Shown here piece by piece: positions 50,052-62,123 of a stretch of 64,000 nucleotides of DNA (the first letter of the stretch is position 1; every line of letters starts with the position of its first letter). The stretch spans positions 226,222 to 290,221 of the forward strand of contig NZ_WKJK01000010.1 of assembly GCF_009674535.1 (NCBI RefSeq), in the 5' to 3' direction. Source of the stretch: Duganella guangzhouensis. GTDB taxonomy: Bacteria; Pseudomonadota; Gammaproteobacteria; Burkholderiales; Burkholderiaceae_D. The notes beneath the pieces are model-generated. The model was not told the origin of the DNA. It ran no database searches and saw only the letters and a list, made by a program, of their open reading frames with translations. The position numbers were made by a program, and so were the translations under genes.

Positions 50052-51194
50052 ATGAAAACCAAACTCAAACCCCTCGCCTACGTCCTGGTGGCCGCCTTCG
50101 CCGTCGCCGCCGCCGGCATCGCCGCCTACGCGCCGTCCACCCAGGCCGCCGACGACAAGAAAACCGACGCGCCCAAGCCCGCGTTGACCGTCACCACCAC
50201 CAAACCCAGCGCCGCCAGCCTGCCAATCAAACTGGCCGCCAACGGCAACGTCGCCGCCTGGCAGGAAGCTGTTGTGTCGTCCGAATCGAACGGTCTGCGC
50301 CTGACCGAGGTGCGGGTCAACGTCGGCGACGTGGTCAAAGCCGGCGACGTGCTGGCCGTGTTCTCATCCGAGACCGTCAACGCCGACATCGCCCAGGCCC
50401 AGGCCGCGCTGCATGAAGCCGAAGCCAACGCCGCCGATGCCGCCGCCAACGCGGCGCGCGCGCGCACGCTGCAAAACTCCGGCGCCCTCAGCGCGCAGCA
50501 GATCAGCCAATACAACACCGCCGAGCAAACCGCCAACGCCCGCATCGCCTCCGCCAAGGCCACGCTGGCCAGCCAGCAGCTGCGCCTCAAATACACGCGC
50601 GTGGTGGCGCCCGACAGCGGCATCATCTCGGCGCGCAGCGCCACCGTGGGCGCGGTGTCCAGCGCCGGCACTGAGCTGTTCCGCATGATCCGTCAGGGCC
50701 GCCTCGAATGGCGCGCAGAGGTGGTTGCCGCCGACCTGCGTCACCTCAAGCCCGGCGTCAGCGCGGTGGTGAAAGCCGCCAACGGCAGCGAAGTCACTGG
50801 CAAGGTGCGCATGATCGCGCCCACGGTTGACCTGCAAACCCGCTCGGCGCTGGTGTACGTCGACCTGCCGCAGAATGCCGGCAGCAAGGACACGCCGTTC
50901 AAGGCCGGCATGTTCGCCAGCGGCCAGTTCGAACTGGGCGCCTCCGACGCCATGACCGTGCCGCAGCAAGCCATCGTGGTGCGCGACGGCTTCAGCTTCG
51001 TGTTCCGCCTCAACGCCGACAAGCACGTCAGCCAGCTCAAGGTGCAACCGGGCCGCCGTCTCGGCGACCGCATCGAAGTGCTGGGCGGACTGAATGCCGG
51101 CACCGACATCGTGGTGCGCGGTGCCGGCTTCCTCAACGACGGCGACCTGGTACTGGTCAGCGCCGACGCGCCGGCCAAAGTCGCCGCCAAATAA
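50052..51194 (+). CDS. RND efflux periplasmic adaptor (membrane fusion protein)
   Basis: The protein is 380 residues. An N-terminal signal or anchor (LKPLAYVLVAAFAVAAAGIAAYA) precedes the barrel-sandwich domain (GNVAAWQEAVVSSESNGLRL), an alpha-hairpin (residues ~115-175, ANAADAAANAARARTL) and the beta-barrel and membrane-proximal domains. It links the pump to the outer-membrane duct. It starts 15 bp after the duct gene and ends 9 bp before the pump gene. No strong ribosome site is seen. Confidence 0.92.
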   Translation: MKTKLKPLAYVLVAAFAVAAAGIAAYAPSTQAADDKKTDAPKPALTVTTTKPSAASLPIKLAANGNVAAWQEAVVSSESNGLRLTEVRVNVGDVVKAGDVLAVFSSETVNADIAQAQAALHEAEANAADAAANAARARTLQNSGALSAQQISQYNTAEQTANARIASAKATLASQQLRLKYTRVVAPDSGIISARSATVGAVSSAGTELFRMIRQGRLEWRAEVVAADLRHLKPGVSAVVKAANGSEVTGKVRMIAPTVDLQTRSALVYVDLPQNAGSKDTPFKAGMFASGQFELGASDAMTVPQQAIVVRDGFSFVFRLNADKHVSQLKVQPGRRLGDRIEVLGGLNAGTDIVVRGAGFLNDGDLVLVSADAPAKVAAK

Positions 51195-51203
51195 GGACCG
51201 CTC

Positions 51204-54200
51204 ATGAATTTCTCCGCCCTCTCGATCAGGAATCCGATCCCGGCGATCATGCTGTTTGTGCTGTTGTCGCTGGCCGGCTTCATGGCCTACAAGGCCAATC
51301 CGGTGCAGGACTTCCCAGACATCGAACTGCCCATCGTCACCGTCACCGCCACGCTGGACGGCAGCGCGCCGGCCCAGCTGGAAACCGAAGTCTCGCGCAA
51401 GATCGAAGACTCGGTCGCTACGCTGCAAGGCGTGAAAAACATCTACACCACCGTGCTGGATGGCGTCTCCACCACCACCATCGAATTCATCCTGGAGAAG
51501 AACATCTCCGACGCGGTGAACGACGTGCGCGACGCGGTGGCCCGCGTCAAGGCCGACATGCCGGCCGAAATGCGCGACCCGCAGGTGACCAAGGCCACCA
51601 CCGCCGGCCGCGTGGTGCTGACCTTTACCGCCACCGCCGCGCCAACCCACGGCGAACAGCCGGACGCGCAGGAACTGAGCTGGTTCGTCGACAACGCCGT
51701 CTCCAAGCGCCTGCTGTCGGTGCCGGGCGTGGGCGCGGTCAAGCGCGTGGGTGGCGTGTATCGCGAAATCCGGGTCGAACTGGATGACGCCCGCATGGCG
51801 GCGCTGCGCGTGTCGGCGCTGGACGTCTCGCGCCAGCTGCGCAACGTGCAAAAGGAAGCGCCGGGCGGACGTGGTGACGTCAGCGGCGCCGAACAATCGG
51901 TGCGCACCATCGCCACCGTGCAGACCGCGGCCGAACTGGCGCGCATGGACCTGCCGCTGAGCGACGGCCGCCGCGTGCGGCTGGACCAGGTGGCCACCGT
52001 CACCGACACCGTGTCCGAACCGCGCGCCGTGGCGCTGCAGGACGGCCTACCGGTGGTCGGCTTTGAAATCTTCCGCACCAAGGGCGCCAGCGAAACCGAG
52101 GTCGCCAAAGGTGCGCGCGCCGCCGTCGCCGAACTGCAGAAGAACAATCCCAAGATCGAACTGAAACAGGTGATCGACAACGCCCATCCGGTCGAGGAAA
52201 ACTTCGAAGGCTCGATGGAACTGCTGTACGAAGGCGCGCTGCTGGCGGTGCTGGTGGTGTGGTGGTTCCTGCGCGACTGGCGCGCCACGCTGGTGGCGGC
52301 GGCCGCGTTGCCGCTGTCGGTGCTGCCGGCCTTCCTCGGCATCTACCTGTTCGGCTACACGCTGAACACCGTCACTCTGCTGTCGCTGGCCTTGGTGGTG
52401 GGCGTTCTGGTGGACGACGCCATCGTCGAAATCGAAAACATCGAGCGCCATCTGCGCATGGGCAAAACGCCGATGGAAGCGGCGCTGGAAGCGGCCGACG
52501 AAATCGGCATGGCGGTGATCGCCACCACCTTCGCGCTGGTGGCGGTGTTCCTGCCGACCGCCTTCATGAGCGGCGTGGCCGGCCTGTTCTTCAAACAGTT
52601 CGGCTGGACCGCCGTGATCGCGGTGCTGGCATCGCTGGTGGTGGCGCGTTTGCTGACGCCGATGATGGCGGCCTATCTGCTGAAACCCGCGATCCACAAG
52701 GAACAGCAGGACGGCTGGCTGATGACGCGCTACATGACCGTGATGAAGTGGTGCCTGACGCACCGCCTGGCCACCGCCTGCGCGGCCGGCGCCTTCTTCG
52801 TCAGCTCGATCATGCTCACCGGCCTGCTGCCGACCGGCTTCGTGCCGGCCGCCGACCGCGCGCAAACCCAGATCACGCTGGAACTGCCGCCCGGCTCCAC
52901 ACTGGCCGAAACCAGCGTGGTGGCCGAGCAAGCGCGCCTGGCGGCGATGCAGGTCAAGAACGTCAAATCGGTATTCAGCTCCATCGGCGGCGGCTCCAGC
53001 GGCGACGCCTTCGCGCCCGGCGCGGCGGCCGAAGCGCGCAGCGCGGTGCTGACCGTGACCACCGTGCACCGCACCGAACGCAAGGAATCGATGCCCGACA
53101 TCGACGAAGCGATCCGCCATCAACTGGCGTCGATCGCCGGCGCCCGCTTCAAGGTCGGCCCGCCGGACAATGGCGTCAAGATGCAACTGGTGCTGCGCAG
53201 CGAAGACCCGGTGGCGCTGAAGGAAGCCGCGCAAAAAGCCGAGCGTGAACTGCGCACCCTGAAAGGCGTGGGCAACGTGCGCTCCACCGCCTCGCTGGTG
53301 CGGCCGGAGATCATCGTCAAACCCGACTTCGCGCGTGCCGCCGACATGGGCGTCACCGCCGCATCGATCGGCGAAACCGTGCGCGTCGCCACCGCCGGCG
53401 ACTACGACACCAACCTGACCAAAATGAACCTGCCGGAGCGCCAGGTGCCGATCCGCGTCAAGCTGCCGGACAGCGTGCGCGCCGACCTGGACGCCATCGG
53501 CCGCCTGACCGTGCCGGGCAAGAACGGCCCGGTGCTACTGGCCACCGTGGCCGACATCAGCATGGAAAGCGGCCCGGCGCAAATCAATCGCCTCAACCGC
53601 AGCCGCAACGTCACGCTGGAAGTGGAACTGGGCAAACGCGGCCTGGGTGAAGTCAACGACGAAGCGCGCGCACTGCCGGCGCTGAAAAACCTGCCGCCGG
53701 CGGTGAAGATCGCGGAGCTGGGCGACACCCAGGAAATGGCCGCGCTGTTCGCCAGCTTCGGCATCGCCATGCTGATCGGCGTGTTGTGCATCTACTGCGT
53801 GCTGGTGTTGCTGTTCAAGGACTTCATGCAGCCGGCGACGATTCTGGCCGCGCTGCCGCTGTCGATCGGCGGCGCCTTCGTGGCGCTGCTGATCACCCGC
53901 AGCGCGCTGTCGATGCCATCCATGATCGGCCTGATCATGCTGATGGGGATCGTCACCAAGAACTCGATCCTGCTGGTCGACTATGCTATTCTGGCGCGCC
54001 AGGCTGGCATGAGCCGATTTGAAGCGCTGGTCGACGCCTGCCACAAACGTAGCCGGCCGATTCTGATGACCACCATCGCCATGGGCGCCGGCATGATGCC
54101 GCTGGCGCTGGGCTGGGGCGCCGACCCGAGCTTCCGTTCACCGATGGCGATCACCGTGATCGGCGGCCTGATTACATCGACCTTACTGAGCTTGCTGGTG

Positions 54201-54329
54201 GTACCGGCGGTGTTCACCTACGTCGACGACTTCGAACATTGGCTGGGCCGCATGCTGCGCAAGCTGCGGCGCGAACCGGCCGCCCAACAAGGAGAGGTAC
54301 ATGCAATACGAGATAAAAGAACTGCCTGA
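51204..54329 (+). CDS. RND multidrug efflux pump
   Basis: The protein is 1041 residues, standard for HAE1/hydrophobe RND pumps. It has 12 TM helices in two halves, two large periplasmic loops and the DD proton relay in TM4 (LVVGVLVDDAIVEIENIERH). The N-terminal opening (MNFSALSIRNPIPAIMLFVLLSLAGF) and PVQDFPDIELP match the MexF/MdtB-like group. It works with the adaptor and duct upstream. The end overlaps the GyrI-like gene by 29 bp in another frame. Confidence 0.94.
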   Translation: MNFSALSIRNPIPAIMLFVLLSLAGFMAYKANPVQDFPDIELPIVTVTATLDGSAPAQLETEVSRKIEDSVATLQGVKNIYTTVLDGVSTTTIEFILEKNISDAVNDVRDAVARVKADMPAEMRDPQVTKATTAGRVVLTFTATAAPTHGEQPDAQELSWFVDNAVSKRLLSVPGVGAVKRVGGVYREIRVELDDARMAALRVSALDVSRQLRNVQKEAPGGRGDVSGAEQSVRTIATVQTAAELARMDLPLSDGRRVRLDQVATVTDTVSEPRAVALQDGLPVVGFEIFRTKGASETEVAKGARAAVAELQKNNPKIELKQVIDNAHPVEENFEGSMELLYEGALLAVLVVWWFLRDWRATLVAAAALPLSVLPAFLGIYLFGYTLNTVTLLSLALVVGVLVDDAIVEIENIERHLRMGKTPMEAALEAADEIGMAVIATTFALVAVFLPTAFMSGVAGLFFKQFGWTAVIAVLASLVVARLLTPMMAAYLLKPAIHKEQQDGWLMTRYMTVMKWCLTHRLATACAAGAFFVSSIMLTGLLPTGFVPAADRAQTQITLELPPGSTLAETSVVAEQARLAAMQVKNVKSVFSSIGGGSSGDAFAPGAAAEARSAVLTVTTVHRTERKESMPDIDEAIRHQLASIAGARFKVGPPDNGVKMQLVLRSEDPVALKEAAQKAERELRTLKGVGNVRSTASLVRPEIIVKPDFARAADMGVTAASIGETVRVATAGDYDTNLTKMNLPERQVPIRVKLPDSVRADLDAIGRLTVPGKNGPVLLATVADISMESGPAQINRLNRSRNVTLEVELGKRGLGEVNDEARALPALKNLPPAVKIAELGDTQEMAALFASFGIAMLIGVLCIYCVLVLLFKDFMQPATILAALPLSIGGAFVALLITRSALSMPSMIGLIMLMGIVTKNSILLVDYAILARQAGMSRFEALVDACHKRSRPILMTTIAMGAGMMPLALGWGADPSFRSPMAITVIGGLITSTLLSLLVVPAVFTYVDDFEHWLGRMLRKLRREPAAQQGEVHAIRDKRTA

Positions 54330-54759
54330 AGTCCGCGTCGCCTATCTGCGCTACAAAGGACCGTTTGGCGCCGCCATCGGCGACTTCTGGAAAGAAGTAT
54401 TCACGCCGTGGCAGACCGCGTTCCGCCTGAACGGCAAAGTGACCTACGGCGTGGCGCAGGATGATCCATCCACCACGCCGGCCGACCAATGCCGCTACGA
54501 CGCCTGCGTCGAAGTGGCGGCCGACTACGCGATCCAGCCGCCGGCCAAGGAAGCGCACCTGCCGGCGGGCCGCTACGCGGTCTACGCCTTCCAAGGCACA
54601 GCCGACCAGGTGCCGGCCGCGTGGGGCGCCTTCTTCGGCCAGGTGCACGCCGACGGCAAAGCCGACGAAGGCGCCTGCTTCGAACGCTACCCTGCCGACT
54701 ACGCGATGGACCCCGCCACCGGCGTGTTCACCGCAGACCTCTGCATTCCGGTTAAATAA
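54301..54759 (+). CDS. GyrI-like small-molecule-binding protein
   Basis: The protein is 152 residues, starting MQYEIKELPEVRVAYLRYKG, the usual opening of AraC effector-binding/GyrI-like (SOUL-fold) domains. Later YGVAQDDPSTTPADQCRYDA and HLPAGRYAVYAFQG continue the family pattern with the Glu/Trp-type pocket. A strong ribosome site AAGGAGAGG lies inside the pump gene, and the coding regions overlap by 29 bp. It may sequester or sense the drugs the pump exports. It is the last gene of the operon and abuts the opposing duct gene. Confidence 0.82.
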   Translation: MQYEIKELPEVRVAYLRYKGPFGAAIGDFWKEVFTPWQTAFRLNGKVTYGVAQDDPSTTPADQCRYDACVEVAADYAIQPPAKEAHLPAGRYAVYAFQGTADQVPAAWGAFFGQVHADGKADEGACFERYPADYAMDPATGVFTADLCIPVK

Positions 54760-56142
54760 TCACTTCGCGGCGGCGCTCCAGCCGCCGCCCATGGCGCGGT
54801 ACAGGTCGACCGAGGCGGTGAGGATGCGGGTTTTCAGTTGCAACCGGCCGACGTCAGCGGTGAATAGCGTGCGCTGGGCGTCCAGTTCTTCCAGATACGA
54901 GGCGTAGCCGTTGCGGTAGCGGTTGTGCGCGATGCGCAGCGTTTCGGCGGCGGTGGCGCGGCGGGCGTCGTTCTGGATCGCTTGTTCTCTCAATCTGACG
55001 ATGGCGCCCAGGCTGTTGTCGGTTTCGGCAAACGCGCTGCGCACGGCGCTTTCGTAGGCGTAGATGGTTTGGTCGCGTTGGGCGGCGATGGCGTCGGTCT
55101 GGTGCTGTATGCGGTCGCCTTCAAACACTGGCGCGGCGACGGCGCCGGTCAAGTGCCACAGCGCGGTCGGCGCGTTCAGCAGGTCGTGCCATTTCAGATT
55201 TTGTACTCCACCTACCGCGGTCAGTTTGAACGACGGCAGCAGTTGGTCGCGTGTGGCCTGCAGGTTGGCGTTGATGGCGACCAGGTTGTATTCGGCGCGC
55301 GCGATGTCGGGCCGGCGCCGCAGCAGTTCGGATGGCAGTCCGGCCGGTACCACTGGCGCTTGTAGTGCTTCGAGTTCGATGCCGCGTTCGATCGGTCCGG
55401 GATTGCCGCCAGTGAGGATGGACAGGGCGTTTTCCTGTTCGAAGATCTGGCGCTTCAGCTGAGGTATGGTTTCGGCGGTGGTCTGGTATTCGGCCTGCGC
55501 TTGCAGGTATTCGAGCCGCGAGCTGTAGCCGACGTCGAACTGTTTCTGCGCCAGGTCGCGTGATTGTTCGCGCAGTTTGAGGGTGGCTTCGGTCAGCGCC
55601 AGTTGCGCGTCCAGGCCGCGCAGGTTGAGGTAGCCCGAGGCGACGGTGGCGGCGATCGATAACGCTGCGGCGTCGGCGTTGGCTTGTTCGGATTGCCAGG
55701 TGGCGGTGGCGGCGTCGGTCAGGGCGGCCAGCCGGCCCCACATGTCGACTTCGTAGCTGGCCTGGAATTCGGCCTGGTAGATGTTGGTGACGTAGGGGAC
55801 GCCGTTCCACGCCAGTTGGCGCGCGCGCGTTGGCGCGGTGTCGACGCTGACGTTGGCTTGCTGTCCGGCGGCGGCTACGCCGACCAGCGCGCGGTACTGC
55901 TGCACGCGGGCGCGGGCGACGCGCAGGTCGCCGTTGTTTTGCAGCGCTTTGGTGACCAGCGCCGTCAGCGCGGGATCGCCGAAGCTTTGCCACCATTCCC
56001 GCGCCACCTCGCCGCTGCCCTGCCCTTCGACCGCCGTGCGCCACGCCGTGGGCACCTGCAAGGTCGATGGCGGCGGCGGTGCGACAGTCGCCGCGCAACC
56101 GGCCAGCAGCAGCGTAGCGCCCAGCAAAGCGGTGCGGCTCAT
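54760..56142 (-). CDS. Outer-membrane efflux lipoprotein (second system)
   Basis: The protein is 460 residues with lipoprotein signal MSRTALLGATLLLAGC. Two OEP repeats are present (QNNGDLRVARARVQQYRALV; LLRRRPDIARAEYNLVAINA), as in NodT-type ducts. Its start overlaps the EmrA-like gene by 4 bp. It belongs to the MFS-based tripartite system and is distinct from the duct of the RND system. The 3' end abuts the GyrI-like gene with no gap. Confidence 0.9.
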   Translation of the reverse strand: MSRTALLGATLLLAGCAATVAPPPPSTLQVPTAWRTAVEGQGSGEVAREWWQSFGDPALTALVTKALQNNGDLRVARARVQQYRALVGVAAAGQQANVSVDTAPTRARQLAWNGVPYVTNIYQAEFQASYEVDMWGRLAALTDAATATWQSEQANADAAALSIAATVASGYLNLRGLDAQLALTEATLKLREQSRDLAQKQFDVGYSSRLEYLQAQAEYQTTAETIPQLKRQIFEQENALSILTGGNPGPIERGIELEALQAPVVPAGLPSELLRRRPDIARAEYNLVAINANLQATRDQLLPSFKLTAVGGVQNLKWHDLLNAPTALWHLTGAVAAPVFEGDRIQHQTDAIAAQRDQTIYAYESAVRSAFAETDNSLGAIVRLREQAIQNDARRATAAETLRIAHNRYRNGYASYLEELDAQRTLFTADVGRLQLKTRILTASVDLYRAMGGGWSAAAK

Positions 56143-57347
56143 GGTTGCGCTCCGGCCGGCGGTGCGCGGTGCTTGCGGCCCTCTTCGTCCACCACCACCG
56201 AGGTATCGATGCTGACGATCACCGACATGCCCGGCGCCAGCCGGCGCGCCTTGGCCTGGCCCGCATCGATGCGGATCCGCACCGGGATACGCTGCGCGAT
56301 CTTGACGAAGTTGCCGGTCGCGTTATCGGCCGGCAGCACGCTGAATTCCGAGCCGGTGGCCGGCGAGATGCGCTCCACCACGCCGGTCAGCTGCGCGCCA
56401 TCCAGCGCGTCGACCTTGAAGGTGGCCGGCTGCCCCACCTGCACATTGTTCATCTGCGTCTCTTTCAGATTGGCGATCACCCACAACTGCTTGGGCACCA
56501 ATCCCATCAACTGCGCGCCGGTGTTCACATACGCGCCCTTGCGCACCGTGACCTGCCCCAACTGGCCATCCTCCGGCGCCGTGATGCGGGTGTTATCCAG
56601 ATCCACCCTGGACGCCTTCAGCGCCGCCTCCGCGTTCGCCACCGCCGCCTCCAGCGATTGCTTGTTGACCGTCACCGAACGCACCTGCTGCCGCGCGATC
56701 TCCAGATTGGCGCGCGCCTGCGACACCGCCGCAACCGTTTGCGTGCGCGCCGCCTTCGATGCATCCTGCTCGCGCAAGGACAGCGAGCCATCGGCCGCCA
56801 GCGAATCGACCCGTTTCAGATCGGCCGCCGACTTGGCCGCCTGCGCCTCCGCGTTGGCCAGCGTGGCCTCGTTCAGCAGCACGCCCGCCTGCGCCGAGCG
56901 CTGCGACTGCGCCCAGTTCTCCAGCGCCGCCTTTTGCGCCGCCAGCTGCGCCTGCGCCTGATCGTAGCGCTGCTGATAAATACGGTCGTCAATCTGCGCC
57001 AGCAGCTCGCCCTTGCTAACGTACTGGAAGTCCTGCACCTTGACGTCCACCACATAGCCCGGCAGTTGGGTGCCGATCAGCGTGACCTGCCCGCGCACCA
57101 GCGCGTTCTCGGTCGAGACCACGGCGCTGCTGAACGGCGGCAGTCGCCACGCGTACAGCACAATCAGCACGCCGACCAGCGCCACCAGCGAGAACAGCGC
57201 CGCCGAAATGATCTGCGCACGCCGGTCCGGCGCCGGCGCGGTGGGTGCCGCCGCAGCCACTGCCGCTGCCGCCGCTGCGGCAGCCACCGCCGCCACGCGG
57301 CTGTCGGAAGAAGAGACGTTGTCTGGAGTGTTCTTATCGTTAGCCAT
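56139..57347 (-). CDS. emrA: EmrA-like membrane fusion protein
   Basis: The protein is 402 residues from the ATG at 57347; a GTG at 57383 would add 12. An Ala-rich cytoplasmic N-terminus (AAVAAAAAAAAVAAAAPTA) precedes one TM helix (LFSLVALVGVLIVLYAW). The periplasmic part has the biotinyl-lipoyl-like domain (VKVQDFQYVSKGELLAQIDD), a long coiled hairpin and a beta-barrel. It connects an EmrB-type MFS pump to the outer duct. The start overlaps the MFS stop region by a few bases at 57352, indicating coupling. Confidence 0.9.
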   Translation of the reverse strand: MANDKNTPDNVSSSDSRVAAVAAAAAAAAVAAAAPTAPAPDRRAQIISAALFSLVALVGVLIVLYAWRLPPFSSAVVSTENALVRGQVTLIGTQLPGYVVDVKVQDFQYVSKGELLAQIDDRIYQQRYDQAQAQLAAQKAALENWAQSQRSAQAGVLLNEATLANAEAQAAKSAADLKRVDSLAADGSLSLREQDASKAARTQTVAAVSQARANLEIARQQVRSVTVNKQSLEAAVANAEAALKASRVDLDNTRITAPEDGQLGQVTVRKGAYVNTGAQLMGLVPKQLWVIANLKETQMNNVQVGQPATFKVDALDGAQLTGVVERISPATGSEFSVLPADNATGNFVKIAQRIPVRIRIDAGQAKARRLAPGMSVIVSIDTSVVVDEEGRKHRAPPAGAQP

Positions 57348-57351
57348 GTGT

Positions 57352-58974
57352 TCAGTGAGATCCGGAATTGTTAAGGGAGACACCCGCCATGCCCGTCTGC
57401 GCGTTGGTCGCCGGCGCGCCCTGGCACGCCGTGCAGATCGTCCACAGATAGCGCGCCAGCAGCCACGCCATGGTCAGCAGCGCCAGCACGGTGATCGCCA
57501 GGAAGACATCGTTGTAGGCCAGGATGTTGGCCTCGCGCGTGGCCACCGCGCTGAGCGAGGTCAGGCCGCTGGACGACACGCGCGCCGCCACCAGCGGATC
57601 GAGCAGGGTCAGATGATCGACCAGCACGCTGGAATGATACTTCTCGCGCACCACCTGGAAGGTGCCGGTCAGCGCGGTGCCGAGCAGGCTGCCCAGCGTC
57701 TGCGTAATCGAGAACATCACCGAGAAGCTGACCAGATTACTCGGCGCCGCGATCACCGCGCCAAAGCCGGACACGAAGGTCGGCCCGACAAACAGCGCGC
57801 CGCCAAAGCCGAGCAGGAACTGCGACAGATACAGATCCTGCGGCCGCGTCAAATTGGTGGCGTCGGAATCGAGGTAGGCGCCAAGCGCCATCACCGCCAG
57901 CGAAAACAGCAGCTGGCCTGGAATCCGCGCCGGCGAAATCCACAGCGCGCTAATCACCATGCCGGCCACCGCGCCCGCCATGGTGATCCACCACAGCGTC
58001 AGCATCTGGTCGTTGTTCAAACCCAGCGCCTGCAAAAAGCCGACCGTGCCGCTGGCCTCCGACTGCACCACGCGGATCAGCAGCACCGACAACGCCAGCC
58101 GCGCGATATTGCCATTCGAAAGCCAGCGCGTGTTCAGCAGCGGCCGCGCGCGATTGTGTTCGACCGCCAGCGCGGCGACGATCAGCGCGATGGCGCCGGC
58201 CAGGCTGTAGCCGACCCAGCGCGCCTCCAGCCACCACACCGAGCGGCCCAGCGCCAGCACCGCCGACAGCAGCGCCACGCCGGGCGCGAACAGGCCGAAG
58301 GTGACAAAGTCCATTTTCTCGAATACCTTGATGCGATCGCCCGGCGGCAGTTTCAGCGACAGCACGCAGGCCAGCGACACCAGCGCCAGCCCCAGTTCGA
58401 AGAAGTACAGGCCGCGCCACTCCGCGATTTCCATCAAGTCCGACGAGAACAGCCGCGCCATCGGAATCGCCAGTTGCGAGAAACCGATGCCCAGCACCGC
58501 GCCCTTGAGCCGGTGCTGCGCCGGGAAGGCTTGCAGCGTGTAATACAGTCCCAGCGTGGTCAGCGCGGCGCCGCTCATGCCGTGCGCTGCCCGCACCGCG
58601 ATGGCCGAACCCAGACCGTGCACGAACAAGTGCGCCACGGTGACGCCAGCGTACAAAATCAGGAACAGCTCCGTGAACAGCCGCAGCCCGTACTGCTGGC
58701 GGAATTTGACCAGCAACAGGTTCATCGACACATTGGCCATCACATAGGCGGCCGGCAGCCACTGGATTTCGGTCGAATACACGCCCAGCGAGCCTTGCAG
58801 GTACGGCAGGTTGACCGACACCAGCGCATTCCCCAGGCCACCGGTGATGGCGACGATGAACCCCACCAGCAGAAAGGCGATCCGCTTCGGGAACGAATGA
58901 TGAGGGGTGGACGGCGATCCGGGCAAGGTGGGACGCTCGTGCGGCTGCCAGACTTGAGGGGCGTAAACGTCCAT
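57352..58974 (-). CDS. emrB: EmrB-like MFS multidrug transporter (DHA2)
   Basis: The protein is 540 residues with 14 predicted TM helices. Typical elements include IQWLPAAYVMANVSMNLLLVKFRQQYG and the LFTELFLILYAG region, with a GxxxGPxxG-like LGFGGALFVGPTF motif. It differs from EmrB in having GTALTGTFQ-VREKYHS at the end. It exports hydrophobic compounds through EmrA and the outer duct. It is the first gene of the operon. No regulator is adjacent. Confidence 0.88.
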   Translation of the reverse strand: MDVYAPQVWQPHERPTLPGSPSTPHHSFPKRIAFLLVGFIVAITGGLGNALVSVNLPYLQGSLGVYSTEIQWLPAAYVMANVSMNLLLVKFRQQYGLRLFTELFLILYAGVTVAHLFVHGLGSAIAVRAAHGMSGAALTTLGLYYTLQAFPAQHRLKGAVLGIGFSQLAIPMARLFSSDLMEIAEWRGLYFFELGLALVSLACVLSLKLPPGDRIKVFEKMDFVTFGLFAPGVALLSAVLALGRSVWWLEARWVGYSLAGAIALIVAALAVEHNRARPLLNTRWLSNGNIARLALSVLLIRVVQSEASGTVGFLQALGLNNDQMLTLWWITMAGAVAGMVISALWISPARIPGQLLFSLAVMALGAYLDSDATNLTRPQDLYLSQFLLGFGGALFVGPTFVSGFGAVIAAPSNLVSFSVMFSITQTLGSLLGTALTGTFQVVREKYHSSVLVDHLTLLDPLVAARVSSSGLTSLSAVATREANILAYNDVFLAITVLALLTMAWLLARYLWTICTACQGAPATNAQTGMAGVSLNNSGSH

Positions 58975-59055
58975 GCTTCAAGGGGGTCCATAAATGCGTT
59001 ATGGCGAGCATATCACTATGCCCGCCATGGGGGAAATACTTCGATGGGGAGAGAA

Positions 59056-61476
<2,421 letters not shown>

Positions 61477-61506
61477 GTGTCTTCCTTGGCGTATGGCGTG
61501 GGGATT

Positions 61507-61554
61507 TGCCGGCACAGCCGGCAGCGGCCGGTCCGCGTGGAAAACGCGGCCGGC
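61507..61554. other. Tandem hairpins between DUF883 gene and katE
   Basis: TGCCGGC-ACA-GCCGGCA (61507-61523) is a perfect 7-bp stem. A second stem pairs GCCGG (61527-61531) and CCGCGT (61533-61538) with ACGCGG (61544-61549) and CCGGC (61550-61554), with one bulged T and loop GGAAA. Neither has a T-tract. They could reduce readthrough from the DUF883 gene or shape the katE leader. Confidence 0.5.
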
Positions 61555-61576
61555 GGCTGTGGGACGGGGCGGATGC

Positions 61577-61942
61577 TTACTTGCTGCTGCGGGAACCCAG
61601 CAGTTTGGAGATGCCGTAGCCGGCGGCAGCGGCCACCAGCACCGACACCATCGGATTGGCGCGCACCCGGGTGCGGCTCGATTCGGTGATGTTCTTGCAG
61701 GTTTCCACGGCCTGTTTGCCGCGCGCGGCCAGGCGCTCGGAGGCGCTTTGCACGCCGTCGGCCACAGTATCGACGCCATTATGGGCCTGGGTGGCCAGGC
61801 GGTCGGTGGCGGGCGGCACTTTTTCGGCGACGCGGTCGATGGTGGCGTGGGCGTCGGCGCGCAGGTCTTTGCCGATCTGGGTGACGCCGTCACGCGCGGT
61901 GTTGATCTTGTTGTCGATGGTGTTGTCGGTGCTGTTTTCCAT
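61577..61942 (-). CDS. DUF883 (ElaB/YqjD-like) protein
   Basis: The protein is 121 residues from the ATG at 61942, after GAGAGGA. The N-terminal 85 residues are charged amphipathic helix (DNKINTARDGVTQIGKDLRA). The end has a membrane segment (NPMVSVLVAAAAGYGISKLL) and short basic tail GSRSSK. This layout is typical of ElaB/YqjD-type ribosome-associated inner-membrane proteins induced in stationary phase. Longer frames to 62389 are shadows. Its pairing with katE agrees with a general-stress context. Confidence 0.82.
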   Translation of the reverse strand: MENSTDNTIDNKINTARDGVTQIGKDLRADAHATIDRVAEKVPPATDRLATQAHNGVDTVADGVQSASERLAARGKQAVETCKNITESSRTRVRANPMVSVLVAAAAGYGISKLLGSRSSK

Positions 61943-62123
61943 GATGGCAATCCTCTCGTGTTGGTTCAGTATGGGAACGACCACAATAGGCGCATCGACC
62001 ATGCTTGACCGTGCGGAAGCTAACAATGTGAAAAATGGCTCCTTTATGTGAACTGGCACACGGACGCGCCCGCCCGCGCGGCGCATGCTACCAATGACGA
62101 ACCTTATCCATCTGGAGAGCGGC

